Shown: piece by piece, positions 28,613 through 36,966 of the stretch | Layout of the letters: each line of letters starts with the position of its first letter | Position numbering within the stretch: position 1 is the stretch's first letter | Source: an uncultured Collinsella sp. | GTDB taxonomy: Bacteria > Actinomycetota > Coriobacteriia > Coriobacteriales > Coriobacteriaceae | Length of the DNA: 37,729 bases | Direction of reading: 5' to 3' | NCBI GenBank assembly: GCA_902493915.1 | Contig: CABUQY010000005.1 | Coordinates: 1-37,729 of the forward strand | Notes under the pieces: generated by a model | Told to the model about the DNA's origin: nothing | Database searches by the model: none | What the model saw: the letters and a program-made list of their open reading frames with translations, nothing else | Translations under genes and position numbers: made by a program

Positions 28613-29656
28613 TTACTCGAAATATTGAAACTTATTCGTTGAAAACGCGAATGTTACGACGAAGCCTTCGCCGGGCTCGGATGCTGCGGTGACGTCGATG
28701 CCCATCTTGGAGCACAGGCGCGCCACCAGGTAGAGGCCGATGCCCGTTGCGCGCTTGGTGGTGCGGCCGTTGTCGCCGGTAAAGCCCTTCTCGAACACGC
28801 GCGGCAGGTCGGCCGCGCTCACGCCGCAGCCGTTGTCCGCAACGGCGAGCTCGATGCGCTCGCTTGCCAGACCTTCGTCCAACAACGCGCCCGAAAACAC
28901 AATCTTCGCACCGTCCTCACGCGCATATTTAATGCTGTTCTGAATGAGCTGGCCCAGAATAAACTCGAGCCACTTCTCGTCGGTAAAGACCTCAAAGTCG
29001 AGGTTCTCGCACACCGGAGCCACGTGCGCCGCGATGAGCTCGCGGGCGTTGGCTTTAATCGCGCCCGTCACCAAGGTCTTAAGGTCCCAGCGACGAATCA
29101 GGTAGTCGCGCTCCACAACCTCCGAGCGCGCATAGTACAGCGCCTGGTCGATATAGCGCTCCACGCGAGCAAGCTCGCGACCGAGGTCATCCACACGCGA
29201 CAGGTCGTCTTCGCTGCCATCCAGGTTTTCCAAAATCAGATGGGCTGCCGCCAGAGGCAGCTTGGCCTCGTGGACCCAGCTCTCGATATAGTCGCGATAG
29301 TCATCGGTCTGGCGCCTGCCTTCGGCAACCTCGTCACAAGCGGCTTTGCCCACCCGGCGCAAGACCTCGTACTCGAGCTCGCCCTCGGCATAGGTCGGAC
29401 ATTGCACCATCTCCTGCACCCATGCGGGACTCTCGAGCTCCTCTGCCGCACGCTCCAGCTGGCGCAGAAAACGACGACGGCGCGCGTACTCGATCACGAT
29501 GCCGAGCATACCAAAGATATAGGACACGCCGACCGCCACGACCACGATGGAAACGGGTGCGTCGGCGACCGTCAGCACAAAGCAGCTCAGCAGCACGCCG
29601 CACGCCCACACGGCGACGGGAAGCAGCGCATCTTTAAAGAACTTGCCAAACGACAT
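28613..29656 (-). CDS. Sensor histidine kinase, BceS-like intramembrane-sensing type
   Basis: This 347-residue kinase has two closely spaced membrane helices (about residues 13-32 and 35-56) with almost no extracellular loop, the plan of intramembrane-sensing kinases. The H-box SWVHEAKLPLAA holds H129, the N-box is QLIQNSIKYA, and the G-boxes are DNGCGV and TGIGLYLV. BceS-type kinases sense antimicrobial peptides through a partner ABC transporter. No such transporter is in the window. The ATG at 29656 has AGGGG at spacing 6, overlapping the end of the response regulator gene 9 bases upstream. Confidence 0.9.
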   Translation of the reverse strand: MSFGKFFKDALLPVAVWACGVLLSCFVLTVADAPVSIVVVAVGVSYIFGMLGIVIEYARRRRFLRQLERAAEELESPAWVQEMVQCPTYAEGELEYEVLRRVGKAACDEVAEGRRQTDDYRDYIESWVHEAKLPLAAAHLILENLDGSEDDLSRVDDLGRELARVERYIDQALYYARSEVVERDYLIRRWDLKTLVTGAIKANARELIAAHVAPVCENLDFEVFTDEKWLEFILGQLIQNSIKYAREDGAKIVFSGALLDEGLASERIELAVADNGCGVSAADLPRVFEKGFTGDNGRTTKRATGIGLYLVARLCSKMGIDVTAASEPGEGFVVTFAFSTNKFQYFE

Positions 29657-29665
29657 AGCCGGCCC

Positions 29666-30337
29666 CTAGACCGAATAGCCCTGGCCGCGGTGCGTTGTCA
29701 AATACCCCTTGATGCCGATTTTTTCGAGCGTGGTGCGCAGGCGGTTGATGTTGACGGTAAGCGTATTGTCGTCCACGAAGGCGTCGGAGTCCCACAGGTC
29801 CTGCATGATAGCCGAGCGCGAAACGATCTTGCCCGCGCGGCTCAGGAGCAGCGAGAGAATGCGCAGCTCATTTTTGGTGAGCTCGGTGCTGTCGCCGGTC
29901 GCCGTGTTGGTGACCGCGGAGCGAGCAAGGTCGAGCTCCAGTCCCTTGTGGACGAGCGTGCTGCGCTCGCCCGCCGCCGCGGTGCGACGCAGCAAGGCAT
30001 TGATGCGCGCCACGAGCACACGGGCGCTATAGGGCTTGGGAACAAAGTCGTCCGCGCCGAGCGTCATGGCCATGACCTCGTCGATCTCGGTCGTGCGCGA
30101 CGTGAGGACGATGATGGGAACCTCGGATTCGCGGCGAACCTCGTGGCAGATATGCTGGCCGTCCTTGACGGGAAGCGTGAGGTCGAGCAGCACCAGGTCG
30201 GGCGCGGCGGCGAGAATATCGCGCGAGACATGCTCGAACGATTCACATACCTCAACCTCAAAACCGGCACGGGCAAGGATGTCGACAAGCTCGCGACGAA
30301 TGGGCTCGTCGTCCTCAACGACATAGATCAGCGCCAT
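29666..30337 (-). CDS. OmpR/PhoB-family response regulator
   Basis: This 223-residue regulator has a receiver domain with the acidic pocket VVEDDEP, phosphoacceptor D52 in LLDLTLPVKDG, the conserved Thr in LTSRTTE and Lys in PKPY. A winged-helix DNA-binding domain follows (ELTKNELRILSLLLSRAGKIVSR... TVNINRLRTTLEKIG). The ATG at 30337 is preferred because GGGAGG lies 4 bases upstream; a GTG-like start 12 bases earlier overlaps that site. It is co-transcribed with the BceS-like kinase and is its obvious partner. Confidence 0.93.
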   Translation of the reverse strand: MALIYVVEDDEPIRRELVDILARAGFEVEVCESFEHVSRDILAAAPDLVLLDLTLPVKDGQHICHEVRRESEVPIIVLTSRTTEIDEVMAMTLGADDFVPKPYSARVLVARINALLRRTAAAGERSTLVHKGLELDLARSAVTNTATGDSTELTKNELRILSLLLSRAGKIVSRSAIMQDLWDSDAFVDDNTLTVNINRLRTTLEKIGIKGYLTTHRGQGYSV

Positions 30338-30456
30338 GTGTCCTCCCATTTCGCGTAACTTGCACTTTCCACACCATTATGCCCACGGCGTCGCAGCGAT
30401 ACGACCCCGTGGACACCTAATATGACAAAAGTGTTCGGTAGCCTTGAGAGAAAATA

Positions 30457-30487
30457 GGGGCCGACCAGTCCTAAACCGATCGGCCCC
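30457..30487 (-). terminator. Hairpin, probable terminator of the aminotransferase gene
   Basis: GGGGCCGA and TCGGCCCC form an 8-bp stem, 20 bases after the stop at 30508, followed on the minus strand by TATTTTC. Confidence 0.7.
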
Positions 30488-30507
30488 ATCACTTCGACCT
30501 CGAGCCT

Positions 30508-31638
30508 CTACTCGAGCGTACGCATGAACGCAGAGATGGCATCCAGGCCCTTCTGCAGGTCGTCGGTGTTATCGGAGTATGCATAGCCGATGCGCATACT
30601 CTTGGGCTCCTCGAAGCAATCGCCCGGGGTGACGAGCGCGCCGGATTTCTTAATCATGTCAATGCAGAACGTCCTGGAGTCGATGTCGTAGTCGTAATAC
30701 ACGAGCGCAGTGGTACCCGCCTCGGGCTTGACGAACGACAGGTGCGGCTCGCTCTCGACCCACTTCTCCAGAACAGCAAGGTTCTGACGGACGATGCGAC
30801 GGCTGCGCTCAAGGATCACGGAAGCGTTGCCCAGAATCAGCTCCGGCACCGACTCGCTGAATATGCCGGCGGAAATCAGGTTGTAGTCGCGATGCGAGAG
30901 CAGCGCGCGACGGAGCTCCGGGCTCTTGGTGACCGCCCAGCCCAGACGCAGGCCGGCGAACGACCAGACCTTGGACATGGATGCGGTGACGATGGCCTTG
31001 TCGTACAGGTCGATCACGGACTCGGAGTACTCATCCGTCTGAGTAAGCAGACGGTAGACCTCGTCGCAGAGCACCCACGCGTCGTGTTTGCGTGCGACCT
31101 CGACAATCGCCTTGAGCGTTTCGGTGTCGAGCAGGGCGCCCGTGGGGTTGTCCGGGTTATTGATGCAGATGAGCTTGGTATCGTCGGTCACCAGAGCATC
31201 AAGCGCGTCGACGTCGACGTGGTAGCCGTTCTTGCGATCGAGCTGAAGGATATCGACCTTCGCACCGCACATCTCGGGAATCGAGTAAAGCTGCTGGTAG
31301 GTGGGCTTGACGGAGACTACGTGATCGCCCGGTTCGACGAGCGTGGAAATAACCAGGGAGTTGGCACCGGTCGCGCCGTGCGTGGGCACGATATGCCCGG
31401 GCTCGACCGTCTTATAGAGACGCGCAACCCCCTCGAGGAAGCCGGGCTGCCCCTCAATGTCTCCGTAGGTGAATCGGCGCGAGCACAGGCTGTCGAGCCA
31501 CGCCTTCTTGTCGGTGTTCGTAAGCTCGAACAGCTGGTCGAGCGTGAGGGAGTAGACGCACGTCTCCGCAACGTTGTGGGTGCACTTGGTCTCCCACTCG
31601 TTCATCCACTGCTCGACGGCGAAATCCTTGATCTGCAT
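30508..31638 (-). CDS. PLP-dependent class I/II aminotransferase, substrate unknown
   Basis: This 376-residue fold-type I enzyme shows THGATGANSLVISTLVEPGDHV for the PLP phosphate region, NNPDNPTGALL, CDEVYRLL, and SMSKVWSFAGLRLGW, where Lys forms the Schiff base and the Arg loop binds the carboxylate. The RRFTYGDIEGQPGFLEGVARLY opening differs from AspC and resembles amino-acid transaminases with special substrates. The ATG at 31638 has AAGGAA at spacing 6. It lies 24 bases after the ornithine-cyclodeaminase-family gene and must be co-transcribed with it, so both probably act on the same amino acid or imino acid. The reaction is not predictable from sequence alone. Confidence 0.88.
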   Translation of the reverse strand: MQIKDFAVEQWMNEWETKCTHNVAETCVYSLTLDQLFELTNTDKKAWLDSLCSRRFTYGDIEGQPGFLEGVARLYKTVEPGHIVPTHGATGANSLVISTLVEPGDHVVSVKPTYQQLYSIPEMCGAKVDILQLDRKNGYHVDVDALDALVTDDTKLICINNPDNPTGALLDTETLKAIVEVARKHDAWVLCDEVYRLLTQTDEYSESVIDLYDKAIVTASMSKVWSFAGLRLGWAVTKSPELRRALLSHRDYNLISAGIFSESVPELILGNASVILERSRRIVRQNLAVLEKWVESEPHLSFVKPEAGTTALVYYDYDIDSRTFCIDMIKKSGALVTPGDCFEEPKSMRIGYAYSDNTDDLQKGLDAISAFMRTLE

Positions 31639-31662
31639 TGTCGCTTCCTTTCCTTGACTTTC

Positions 31663-32694
31663 TTACAGTTCCACCACGGTGCCCAGCCCCGCCTCGACGG
31701 CGCGGTCGTAGGCGATTTTCGATGTCGAAAGGTCCTGAACGGCGATGCCCGACGTATCGAACACCGTCACCTGCTCGTCATCCGAACGCCCCGTAGCCGC
31801 GCCGGCGATGACTTCGCCGAGCTCCGCTTTGATGCCCTCGGGCGTGACGGCACCCTCGGCAACCGGAATCTCCAGCTCACCGGACGTGACGGATTGCTCG
31901 CGATCGTCGACGTAAACAGCGGCACGTGCGACAAGCGCCGAGGCGAGCTCCTGCTTGCCGGGCATGTCGGCACCGACGCAGGAGATATGCGTACCGGGAC
32001 GCACCCATGCATCGGGGATGATGGGCTTGGTCGCCGGCGTGATCGTCACGATGATGTCGGCCTCTGCCGCGGCACCTTGGCCGTCGGCCGTCGCCTCGAT
32101 GGAATAGGAGGACGCCTCGCGAGCATGCTCGCAGGCGCCCAAGATATGGGCGACCTCGTCTCGCATGCGATCGACGCGGGCCTCGGGCGCGGCATCGGAA
32201 ACCGGCTCCCAAACCTTGACCTCGCTCACTTTGGGACAGGCGGCGAGCACGCCCGCCACCATATAGGTGCTCATATGGCCGGCACCCGCAACAAGCAGTT
32301 TGGACGCATTCGCCCGAGCCAGCCACTTGGCACCGAGCGCAGCGGCGGCACCGGTGCGAAGTCCAGTGACGGCGGAGGCATTGAGCAGCGCCAACGGCTC
32401 TCCCGTCGCGTTGTCGCACAGCAGCGTGGTGCCAAAGATCTCAGGCAGCCCCTTTTTGGGATTCTGAGAGAACCAAGCAGTGAGCTTCAGGCCGAAGAGG
32501 CCGCTTCCCGCTAACTCGCCCGAGCGGATATCCATATCGGCCACGCCGGGTTCGAACTGCTCATATACCATCGGCCACGCAACACCCTTGCCCGTTGCCT
32601 TCTGGCGATATGCCTCCTCCACGGCAGCGATTGCATCCTCAATCGTCAGCACCTTGGAAACTTCCTCGGCCGAAAGCACCACCATCTGCCCCAT
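31663..32694 (-). CDS. Ornithine cyclodeaminase/mu-crystallin family dehydrogenase
   Basis: This protein of about 343 residues belongs to the NAD(P)-dependent family that includes ornithine cyclodeaminase, some alanine dehydrogenases, ketimine reductases and SbnB. It shows the substrate Lys in FGLKLTAWF, the LNASAVTGLRTGAAAALGAKWLA motif, and the Rossmann loop VAGAGHMSTYMV. In that loop the third position reads GAGHMS where many members have GxGxQA. The start is one of two adjacent ATGs, 32697 and 32694; the second has AGGAG at the better spacing of 5. It leads the unit with the aminotransferase and is divergent from the PucR-type regulator. Which substrate it uses is not known. Confidence 0.87.
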   Translation of the reverse strand: MGQMVVLSAEEVSKVLTIEDAIAAVEEAYRQKATGKGVAWPMVYEQFEPGVADMDIRSGELAGSGLFGLKLTAWFSQNPKKGLPEIFGTTLLCDNATGEPLALLNASAVTGLRTGAAAALGAKWLARANASKLLVAGAGHMSTYMVAGVLAACPKVSEVKVWEPVSDAAPEARVDRMRDEVAHILGACEHAREASSYSIEATADGQGAAAEADIIVTITPATKPIIPDAWVRPGTHISCVGADMPGKQELASALVARAAVYVDDREQSVTSGELEIPVAEGAVTPEGIKAELGEVIAGAATGRSDDEQVTVFDTSGIAVQDLSTSKIAYDRAVEAGLGTVVEL

Positions 32695-32712
32695 CATCGC
32701 TCCTCTCAGCAA

Positions 32713-32911
32713 AAGCTTTACGTTGCTTCACTGTACGGTTTAGTAACGATGCCGCCAAGGATCATTTCTTGTTGGAATCTACAACGATTCTCGATCTGAT
32801 TTTTCGTTCTATCAGCAGGTATTTGAACTATTTCCCGCATCAACGGTATACGAATGTGCGATTATCCTATTTATACCTGTACTTATTGTATTAATTTATA
32901 AGGTGATGTTG
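32713..32911. promoter_or_regulatory. AT-rich divergent control region between the OCD-family gene and the PucR-type regulator
   Basis: About 199 bases, clearly more AT-rich than the surroundings, hold the promoters for both directions. Several TATA-like hexamers are present on the plus strand between 32860 and 32880, but no pair is decisive. This is where the PucR-type regulator would be expected to bind. Confidence 0.5.
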
Positions 32912-34093
32912 ATGCTATACACCATCTCGGACTTCTCACGGGAATATGAGGGGTCGGTCCGCCTAATCGCCGGCAGCGATGGCGTCTCGTGTGCCGTCTC
33001 TGGCGTCGGGATCCTCGATTATGAACTTATGCCCGGCCTCAAGAACAAGTACCAGCGCGTCAACTTCAGCTCAGACGAAATCGTCCTCAGCACTTTCCTC
33101 TATGCGAAGGACGACCCGCACCTCATCGCTGAAGCCGTGAAATACCTCGTCGCCAAGGGAACGAGCGGTCTCATCATCAAAAACGTCCTGCACATCCCGA
33201 TTCCCGACCAAGCCATCCGCTACGCCAACGCGCGGCACTACCCGGTCTTTCTCACGACCGACGACTCACTGTTCTTTGACAGCGTCATCTATGAGGTCAA
33301 ACGGCATATCGAGCAGCTCGCGTCCATCGACTTCGCACAGCGCGAGATCGATGCCCTGAGGACAGACGTATCGCCCGAGTCCATCTGCCGACGCATCCGA
33401 GGCCTCAACCCGTCATTTCTGGACGAAGCGGTCGCCCTGTTCGCATCGTTTGCAGAGCCCCTCGATCCGCGTACGTTTTTGCAAATCGAGCGTCTCTGTG
33501 CAAAATCGACCCTCGCCGGATGCCACAACATGCTGGCACCCTATGACGGTGGTTTGTTATTCGTAGCGACAAGCGACTCGGAACAGACGCTCGATGTGGA
33601 GCGAATCGTGCAGGCGCTCACGGAGCTCATCGAGGCTAGCGGTATCGATGGCGGAGCGGAGGGGCTCGGCATCAGCGATATTCTGTTTGGAGACGAGGCG
33701 GTGGCGCAGGCGATCTCGCAGGCGATTTACGCACAGCGCCTATCTTGTCAACGAGCCGAGAGTCCCGTGCGCTATACGCAGCTCGGCATCCTGAGAACCG
33801 TGATGCCTTTTGCGGAAACCCCGGAGATGCGATCGTTCTCGGAGGCGATCCTCTCGCCGATACGCGAGCACGACAGTGAGCATGGCAGCGAGTTGGAATC
33901 CACGCTCGCCGCATTCATTGAGAACGACCGACGTATCGAGCGAACCGCCAAGCAGACGAGCCAGCACCCGAACACGATTCGATATCGCCTCGATAAGGTG
34001 ACAGCTCTCACCGGACTGAGCTACAAATGCGCCCCGGAGATGGAGCAGCTGTCGCTCGCCTACGCCATCGAACGCGCTCGCTCGCTTCAGTAA
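32912..34093 (+). CDS. PucR-family transcriptional regulator
   Basis: This 393-residue protein has an N-terminal PucR-like domain (residues 1-125, SRLIAG to IPIPDQAIRYANARHYPVFLTTDDSLFFDSVIYEVKR, a ligand-sensing region) and a C-terminal CdaR/PucR helix-turn-helix (last 60 residues, ENDRRIERTAKQTSQHPNTIRYRLDKVTALTGL). Members activate genes for purine, polyamine or amino-acid catabolism. The ATG at 32912 has AAGGTG at spacing 6; upstream GTG and ATG codons at 32903 and 32906 overlap this site. It is divergent from the OCD-family and aminotransferase genes and probably controls them. Confidence 0.9.
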   Translation: MLYTISDFSREYEGSVRLIAGSDGVSCAVSGVGILDYELMPGLKNKYQRVNFSSDEIVLSTFLYAKDDPHLIAEAVKYLVAKGTSGLIIKNVLHIPIPDQAIRYANARHYPVFLTTDDSLFFDSVIYEVKRHIEQLASIDFAQREIDALRTDVSPESICRRIRGLNPSFLDEAVALFASFAEPLDPRTFLQIERLCAKSTLAGCHNMLAPYDGGLLFVATSDSEQTLDVERIVQALTELIEASGIDGGAEGLGISDILFGDEAVAQAISQAIYAQRLSCQRAESPVRYTQLGILRTVMPFAETPEMRSFSEAILSPIREHDSEHGSELESTLAAFIENDRRIERTAKQTSQHPNTIRYRLDKVTALTGLSYKCAPEMEQLSLAYAIERARSLQ

Positions 34094-34111
34094 GCCAACC
34101 CCGCCTTGAGG

Positions 34112-34822
34112 TTAGGAGCGGCGGGCACGGAGCTTTTCGTAGCCGTCGGCAAAGAAGACGACCGTGGCGGCGTCGGCCTCCGCGGCGTCCGTCTCGGTTG
34201 CGGGAACCACGCCGTGTTCGTCGCTCACCAGGAACAGCGCACCCTTGAGCTGTGCGGGAATGTCCACGCGCGTGACCGGGATGCCCTTGGTCTGGGCCAG
34301 CTGCTCGATGAGCGTCGCCGTGCCACACAGGCACTCATCCGTCGGCGCCACAAAGGTCAGCTCACCGTTGTTGACGGCGGCGAGCAGCTCGGGCGCCACG
34401 CCGGTCTCGTCGGCCTCGGAGCGGGCCTCGGCGGAGCGGGCACGCAGCGCCTTGGCCGACGTATCGGCCAGCGGCTCGTACTCCCCCACCGTCATGGCGG
34501 CATTGCCGTTAACGTCGATCACCAGCATGAGCACGCCATCGTGCGCGGTATAGTCGCCCTCGGCTAGCGACCACTCAACGTGCTGCTTGGCCCAGCTGAG
34601 CATGTTATGGGTAAGCGGCTCGCCCTGCACCAGACGCTCGGACAACGCGCGGATGTGACGATTGAGCATGGGTACCTTTTTGTTGGACATGCGCCAACGG
34701 CAGATGAGCGCGGGCTTGTCGAGCGTGAACTTCTCGACCGCCTCCTGATTGGCGCAAAAATCCTCGTACGCACGCTGATCCTCGGCATTGCCAAACAGCT
34801 CGGCATCATCAATCTGGGGCAT
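34112..34822 (-). CDS. Conserved-looking hypothetical protein
   Basis: A 236-residue soluble protein that I do not recognise. It starts MPQIDDAELFGNAEDQRAYEDFCANQEAVEKF and has two visible parts. Residues 1-100 are rich in charged helices with a distinctive CRWRMSNKKVPMLNRHIRALSERL; the second part (about 130-225) has an alternating strand/helix pattern ending in VVFFADGYEKLRARRS. The middle stretch LRARSAEARSEADETG looks like a linker. The start at 34822 has AAAGGT at spacing 6; an in-frame ATG at 34846 is possible, but a TATAAG at 34856-34861 places the transcript start near it. The 3' end is convergent with the PucR-type gene, 18 bases apart. SseB-like or transaminase-like labels cannot be supported. 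Confidence 0.75.
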   Translation of the reverse strand: MPQIDDAELFGNAEDQRAYEDFCANQEAVEKFTLDKPALICRWRMSNKKVPMLNRHIRALSERLVQGEPLTHNMLSWAKQHVEWSLAEGDYTAHDGVLMLVIDVNGNAAMTVGEYEPLADTSAKALRARSAEARSEADETGVAPELLAAVNNGELTFVAPTDECLCGTATLIEQLAQTKGIPVTRVDIPAQLKGALFLVSDEHGVVPATETDAAEADAATVVFFADGYEKLRARRS

Positions 34823-34861
34823 GGTTGTACCTTTCGTGTTAGTCATTCCGTCCTCTTATAC

Positions 34862-34898
34862 CAAAAAGACGGCCCCCCAAACGGAGCGACCGTCTTTT
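34862..34898 (-). terminator. Hairpin between purH and the hypothetical gene
   Basis: AAAAGACGG and CCGTCTTTT form a 9-bp stem. On the minus strand it ends in a run of five T and lies 184 bases after the purH stop, directly before the TATAAG of the next gene. The structured element copy 2 therefore lies in the purH 3' region. Confidence 0.75.
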
Positions 34899-34980
34899 GC
34901 AGAGATTATTTTAGAAGCGAGACCGGTCCAAGGGACGAGATAACACCCCATCCTCCCCAGTCAACCTAACAGGTCGGCGA

Positions 34981-35080
34981 GGGTTGCCCAGGTACCGCAG
35001 ATTGCCGTGAAAGAGGAGCGACGCGTACTTGGGTACGCGAGCGACGGTTTGAGGGGCAAGGTCGGGTGCTTGGGAAAGCC
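34981..35080. ncRNA. Structured ~100-nt element, copy 2, next to the purH stop
   Basis: The plus strand folds into P1 (34987-34996 with 35065-35074, 10 bp with wobble pairs), P2 (35002-35006 with 35055-35059), and P3 (CGCGTAC/GTACGCG, 35022-35039, TTGG loop). The loops GTGAAAGAGGAG, CGACGGTTTGAGG and the GA/GG joint match copy 1. The helix sequences differ with compensating changes. The right edge is 1 base from the purH stop codon. Confidence 0.6.
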
Positions 35081-35081
35081 T

Positions 35082-36689
35082 CTAGTGCCTAAAATGCCTG
35101 GCCCCCGTGAAGACCATCGCAATGCCGTGCTCATTGCAGGCCTGGATGCTCTCGTCGTCGCGCTTGGAGCCGCCGGGCTGGATGATGCAGGTCACACCAT
35201 GCTCGGCAAGCACGTCGACGTTGTCGCGGAACGGGAAGAACGCGTCGCTTGCGCAGGCAAAGCCGCCCTTCTCCACGCCCTCGCGTTCGCAGAAGTCCTC
35301 GGCGCGCTCGCAGGCAAGCAGAGCAGAGTCAACGCGGTTGGGCTGACCCGGGCCCATGCCAATGCCGGCCTTACCCTTGGAGACCAGGATGGCGTTGGAC
35401 TTGACACCCTTGCAGACCTTCCAGGCAAACTCGAGCTCAGCCATCTCGGCGTCGGTGGGCTTGCGATCGGTGGGGAACGTAAAGGTCGCGGGATCCTCGG
35501 TCACGTGGTCGACTTCCTGCACCAGCATGCCGCCGTCGACGGAGCGCAGCTCCACCTGAGCGCCGTGGTCCACGCCGCCGGTAGCCAGCACGCGCAGGTT
35601 GGGGCGCTTAGCCATGCGTTCGAGCGCCTCGGCGGTGTAGCTCGGGGCGATGATAACCTCGACGAACTGCTTGTTCTGATCGGCGAAGTGCTCAACCAGC
35701 TCATAGGGAACCTCGCGGTTGCAGGCGATGATGCCGCCGAAGGCGCTCTTGGGGTCGCAGGCGAAAGCGCGGTCGTAGGCGGCCGTGATACCCTCGGCAA
35801 CGGCAGAACCGCAGGGGTTCTGGTGCTTGAGGATCACACAGGCCGGCTCGTCGAACTCGCGGACCAGGTTCCAGGCGGCGTCGACATCCAGATAGTTGTT
35901 GTAGCTGAGCGGCTTGCCCTGGATCTGCTCGGAGCCCACAAGCGGGAACTGCGAGCTCGCGGTGTTCTCGCAGCCCTCGGCAAAGCGATAGACCGTGGCC
36001 TTCTGCTGCGGGTTCTCGCCATAGCGCAGGTCATCGACCTTCTCCAGCGAAACCTCGAGCTTGGCAGAGGTGTCCGCCACGTCGCTTGCCTGGGCGGCAA
36101 GCCAACGGGAGATAGCCGTGTCGTAGGCGGCGGTGGTCTGGTAGACCTTCACCTGCAGGCGGCGACGGGTGGAAAGCGTGGTGCAACCGCCGGTCTCGCG
36201 CATCTCGGCCAGGACGGCGTCGTAGTCGGCCGGGTCGGAGATGACGGTAACGCTCGCGGCGTTCTTAGCAGCGGAGCGCAGCATGGAGGGGCCACCGATG
36301 TCGATGTGCTCGATGGCGTCCGCGAAGGTGACCTCGGGGTTAGCGACAGTCTTCTCAAACTCGTACAGGTTGACGACGACCAGGTCGATCAGCTTAATGC
36401 CGTGCTGAGCGGCCTCCTGCATGTGCTGCTCGGAATCGCGACGGGCCAGCAGCGCGCCGTGGACCTTGGGGTGCAGGGTCTTAACGCGGCCGTCCATCAT
36501 CTCGGGATAGCCCGTGAACTCCTCGATGGGGGTTACGGGAATGCCCGCGTCCTCGATGGCACGAGCCGTGCCGCCCGTAGAGATGATCTCGACGCCAAAG
36601 TCGTCAACCAGCGTCCGTGCGAAATCGACGACGCCCGTCTTATCGGTAACCGAGATCAACGCGCGTGCGATCTTCACATCAGATCCCAT
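35082..36689 (-). CDS. purH: Bifunctional AICAR transformylase / IMP cyclohydrolase
   Basis: This 535-residue enzyme performs the last two steps of IMP synthesis. The N-terminal IMP cyclohydrolase has the MGS-like fold (ISVTDKTGVVDFARTLVDDFGVEIISTGGTARAIEDAGIPV, KTLHPKVHGALLAR, HIDIGGPSMLRSAAKN). The C-terminal AICAR transformylase shows RYGENPQQ, ILKHQNPCGSAV with the catalytic Lys-His pair, KSAFGGIIACNR and the terminal SDAFFPFRDNVD and IQPGGSKRDDE. Length is the family norm (about 510-540). The ATG at 36689 has AGGAGG at spacing 5. It is a single-gene unit with a 277-base upstream region carrying an inverted repeat. No ZTP riboswitch was recognised there. Confidence 0.97.
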   Translation of the reverse strand: MGSDVKIARALISVTDKTGVVDFARTLVDDFGVEIISTGGTARAIEDAGIPVTPIEEFTGYPEMMDGRVKTLHPKVHGALLARRDSEQHMQEAAQHGIKLIDLVVVNLYEFEKTVANPEVTFADAIEHIDIGGPSMLRSAAKNAASVTVISDPADYDAVLAEMRETGGCTTLSTRRRLQVKVYQTTAAYDTAISRWLAAQASDVADTSAKLEVSLEKVDDLRYGENPQQKATVYRFAEGCENTASSQFPLVGSEQIQGKPLSYNNYLDVDAAWNLVREFDEPACVILKHQNPCGSAVAEGITAAYDRAFACDPKSAFGGIIACNREVPYELVEHFADQNKQFVEVIIAPSYTAEALERMAKRPNLRVLATGGVDHGAQVELRSVDGGMLVQEVDHVTEDPATFTFPTDRKPTDAEMAELEFAWKVCKGVKSNAILVSKGKAGIGMGPGQPNRVDSALLACERAEDFCEREGVEKGGFACASDAFFPFRDNVDVLAEHGVTCIIQPGGSKRDDESIQACNEHGIAMVFTGARHFRH

Positions 36690-36763
36690 GCAGTCCTCCT
36701 GTCTGGTACGCCGCCGTGCTCTGTGAGTCGGTGATACGTCGATCTGCAGCGCTCGCGCAGCGG

Positions 36764-36785
36764 CATTGAAAATACTGATTCAATG
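36764..36785 (-). promoter_or_regulatory. Inverted repeat upstream of purH, candidate operator
   Basis: CATTGAA and TTCAATG form a perfect 7-bp inverted repeat with an 8-base spacer, 75 bases before the purH start. It may be an operator of a purine-responsive regulator, but it does not match the Bacillus or E. coli PurR boxes. Confidence 0.4.
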
Positions 36786-36966
36786 TAGCGCATCGAGCGC
36801 GACGATGCACCCCGCAACGGTCGCATGTGCAGAAAAAGCTCGCGAGCGGGGGTTGCAGGTGTGCCACTGGGCACGGTGAGTTGATGGAACACAGGGGCAC
36901 CATAACTAGATGCCAACGGCGTGGTAGAACTGTGCTCGATATGCATCCGCAAAAGAAAGAGGCACC

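Noticed and set aside
23390..35080. The two structured elements as parts of a coding sequence or insertion-sequence ends
   Set aside because: No frame runs through both copies and no transposase is near. Compensating helix changes argue for RNA or DNA structure instead.
35007..36734. Plus-strand open frame of 575 codons opposite purH
   Set aside because: Fully antisense to an unmistakable purH, with no ribosome-binding site or recognisable motif. It also crosses the structured element.
36690..36966. ZTP (pfl) riboswitch upstream of purH
   Set aside because: purH is a common ZTP riboswitch target, so I looked for it, but the conserved core and its pairing were not recognisable. Only a short inverted repeat was found.
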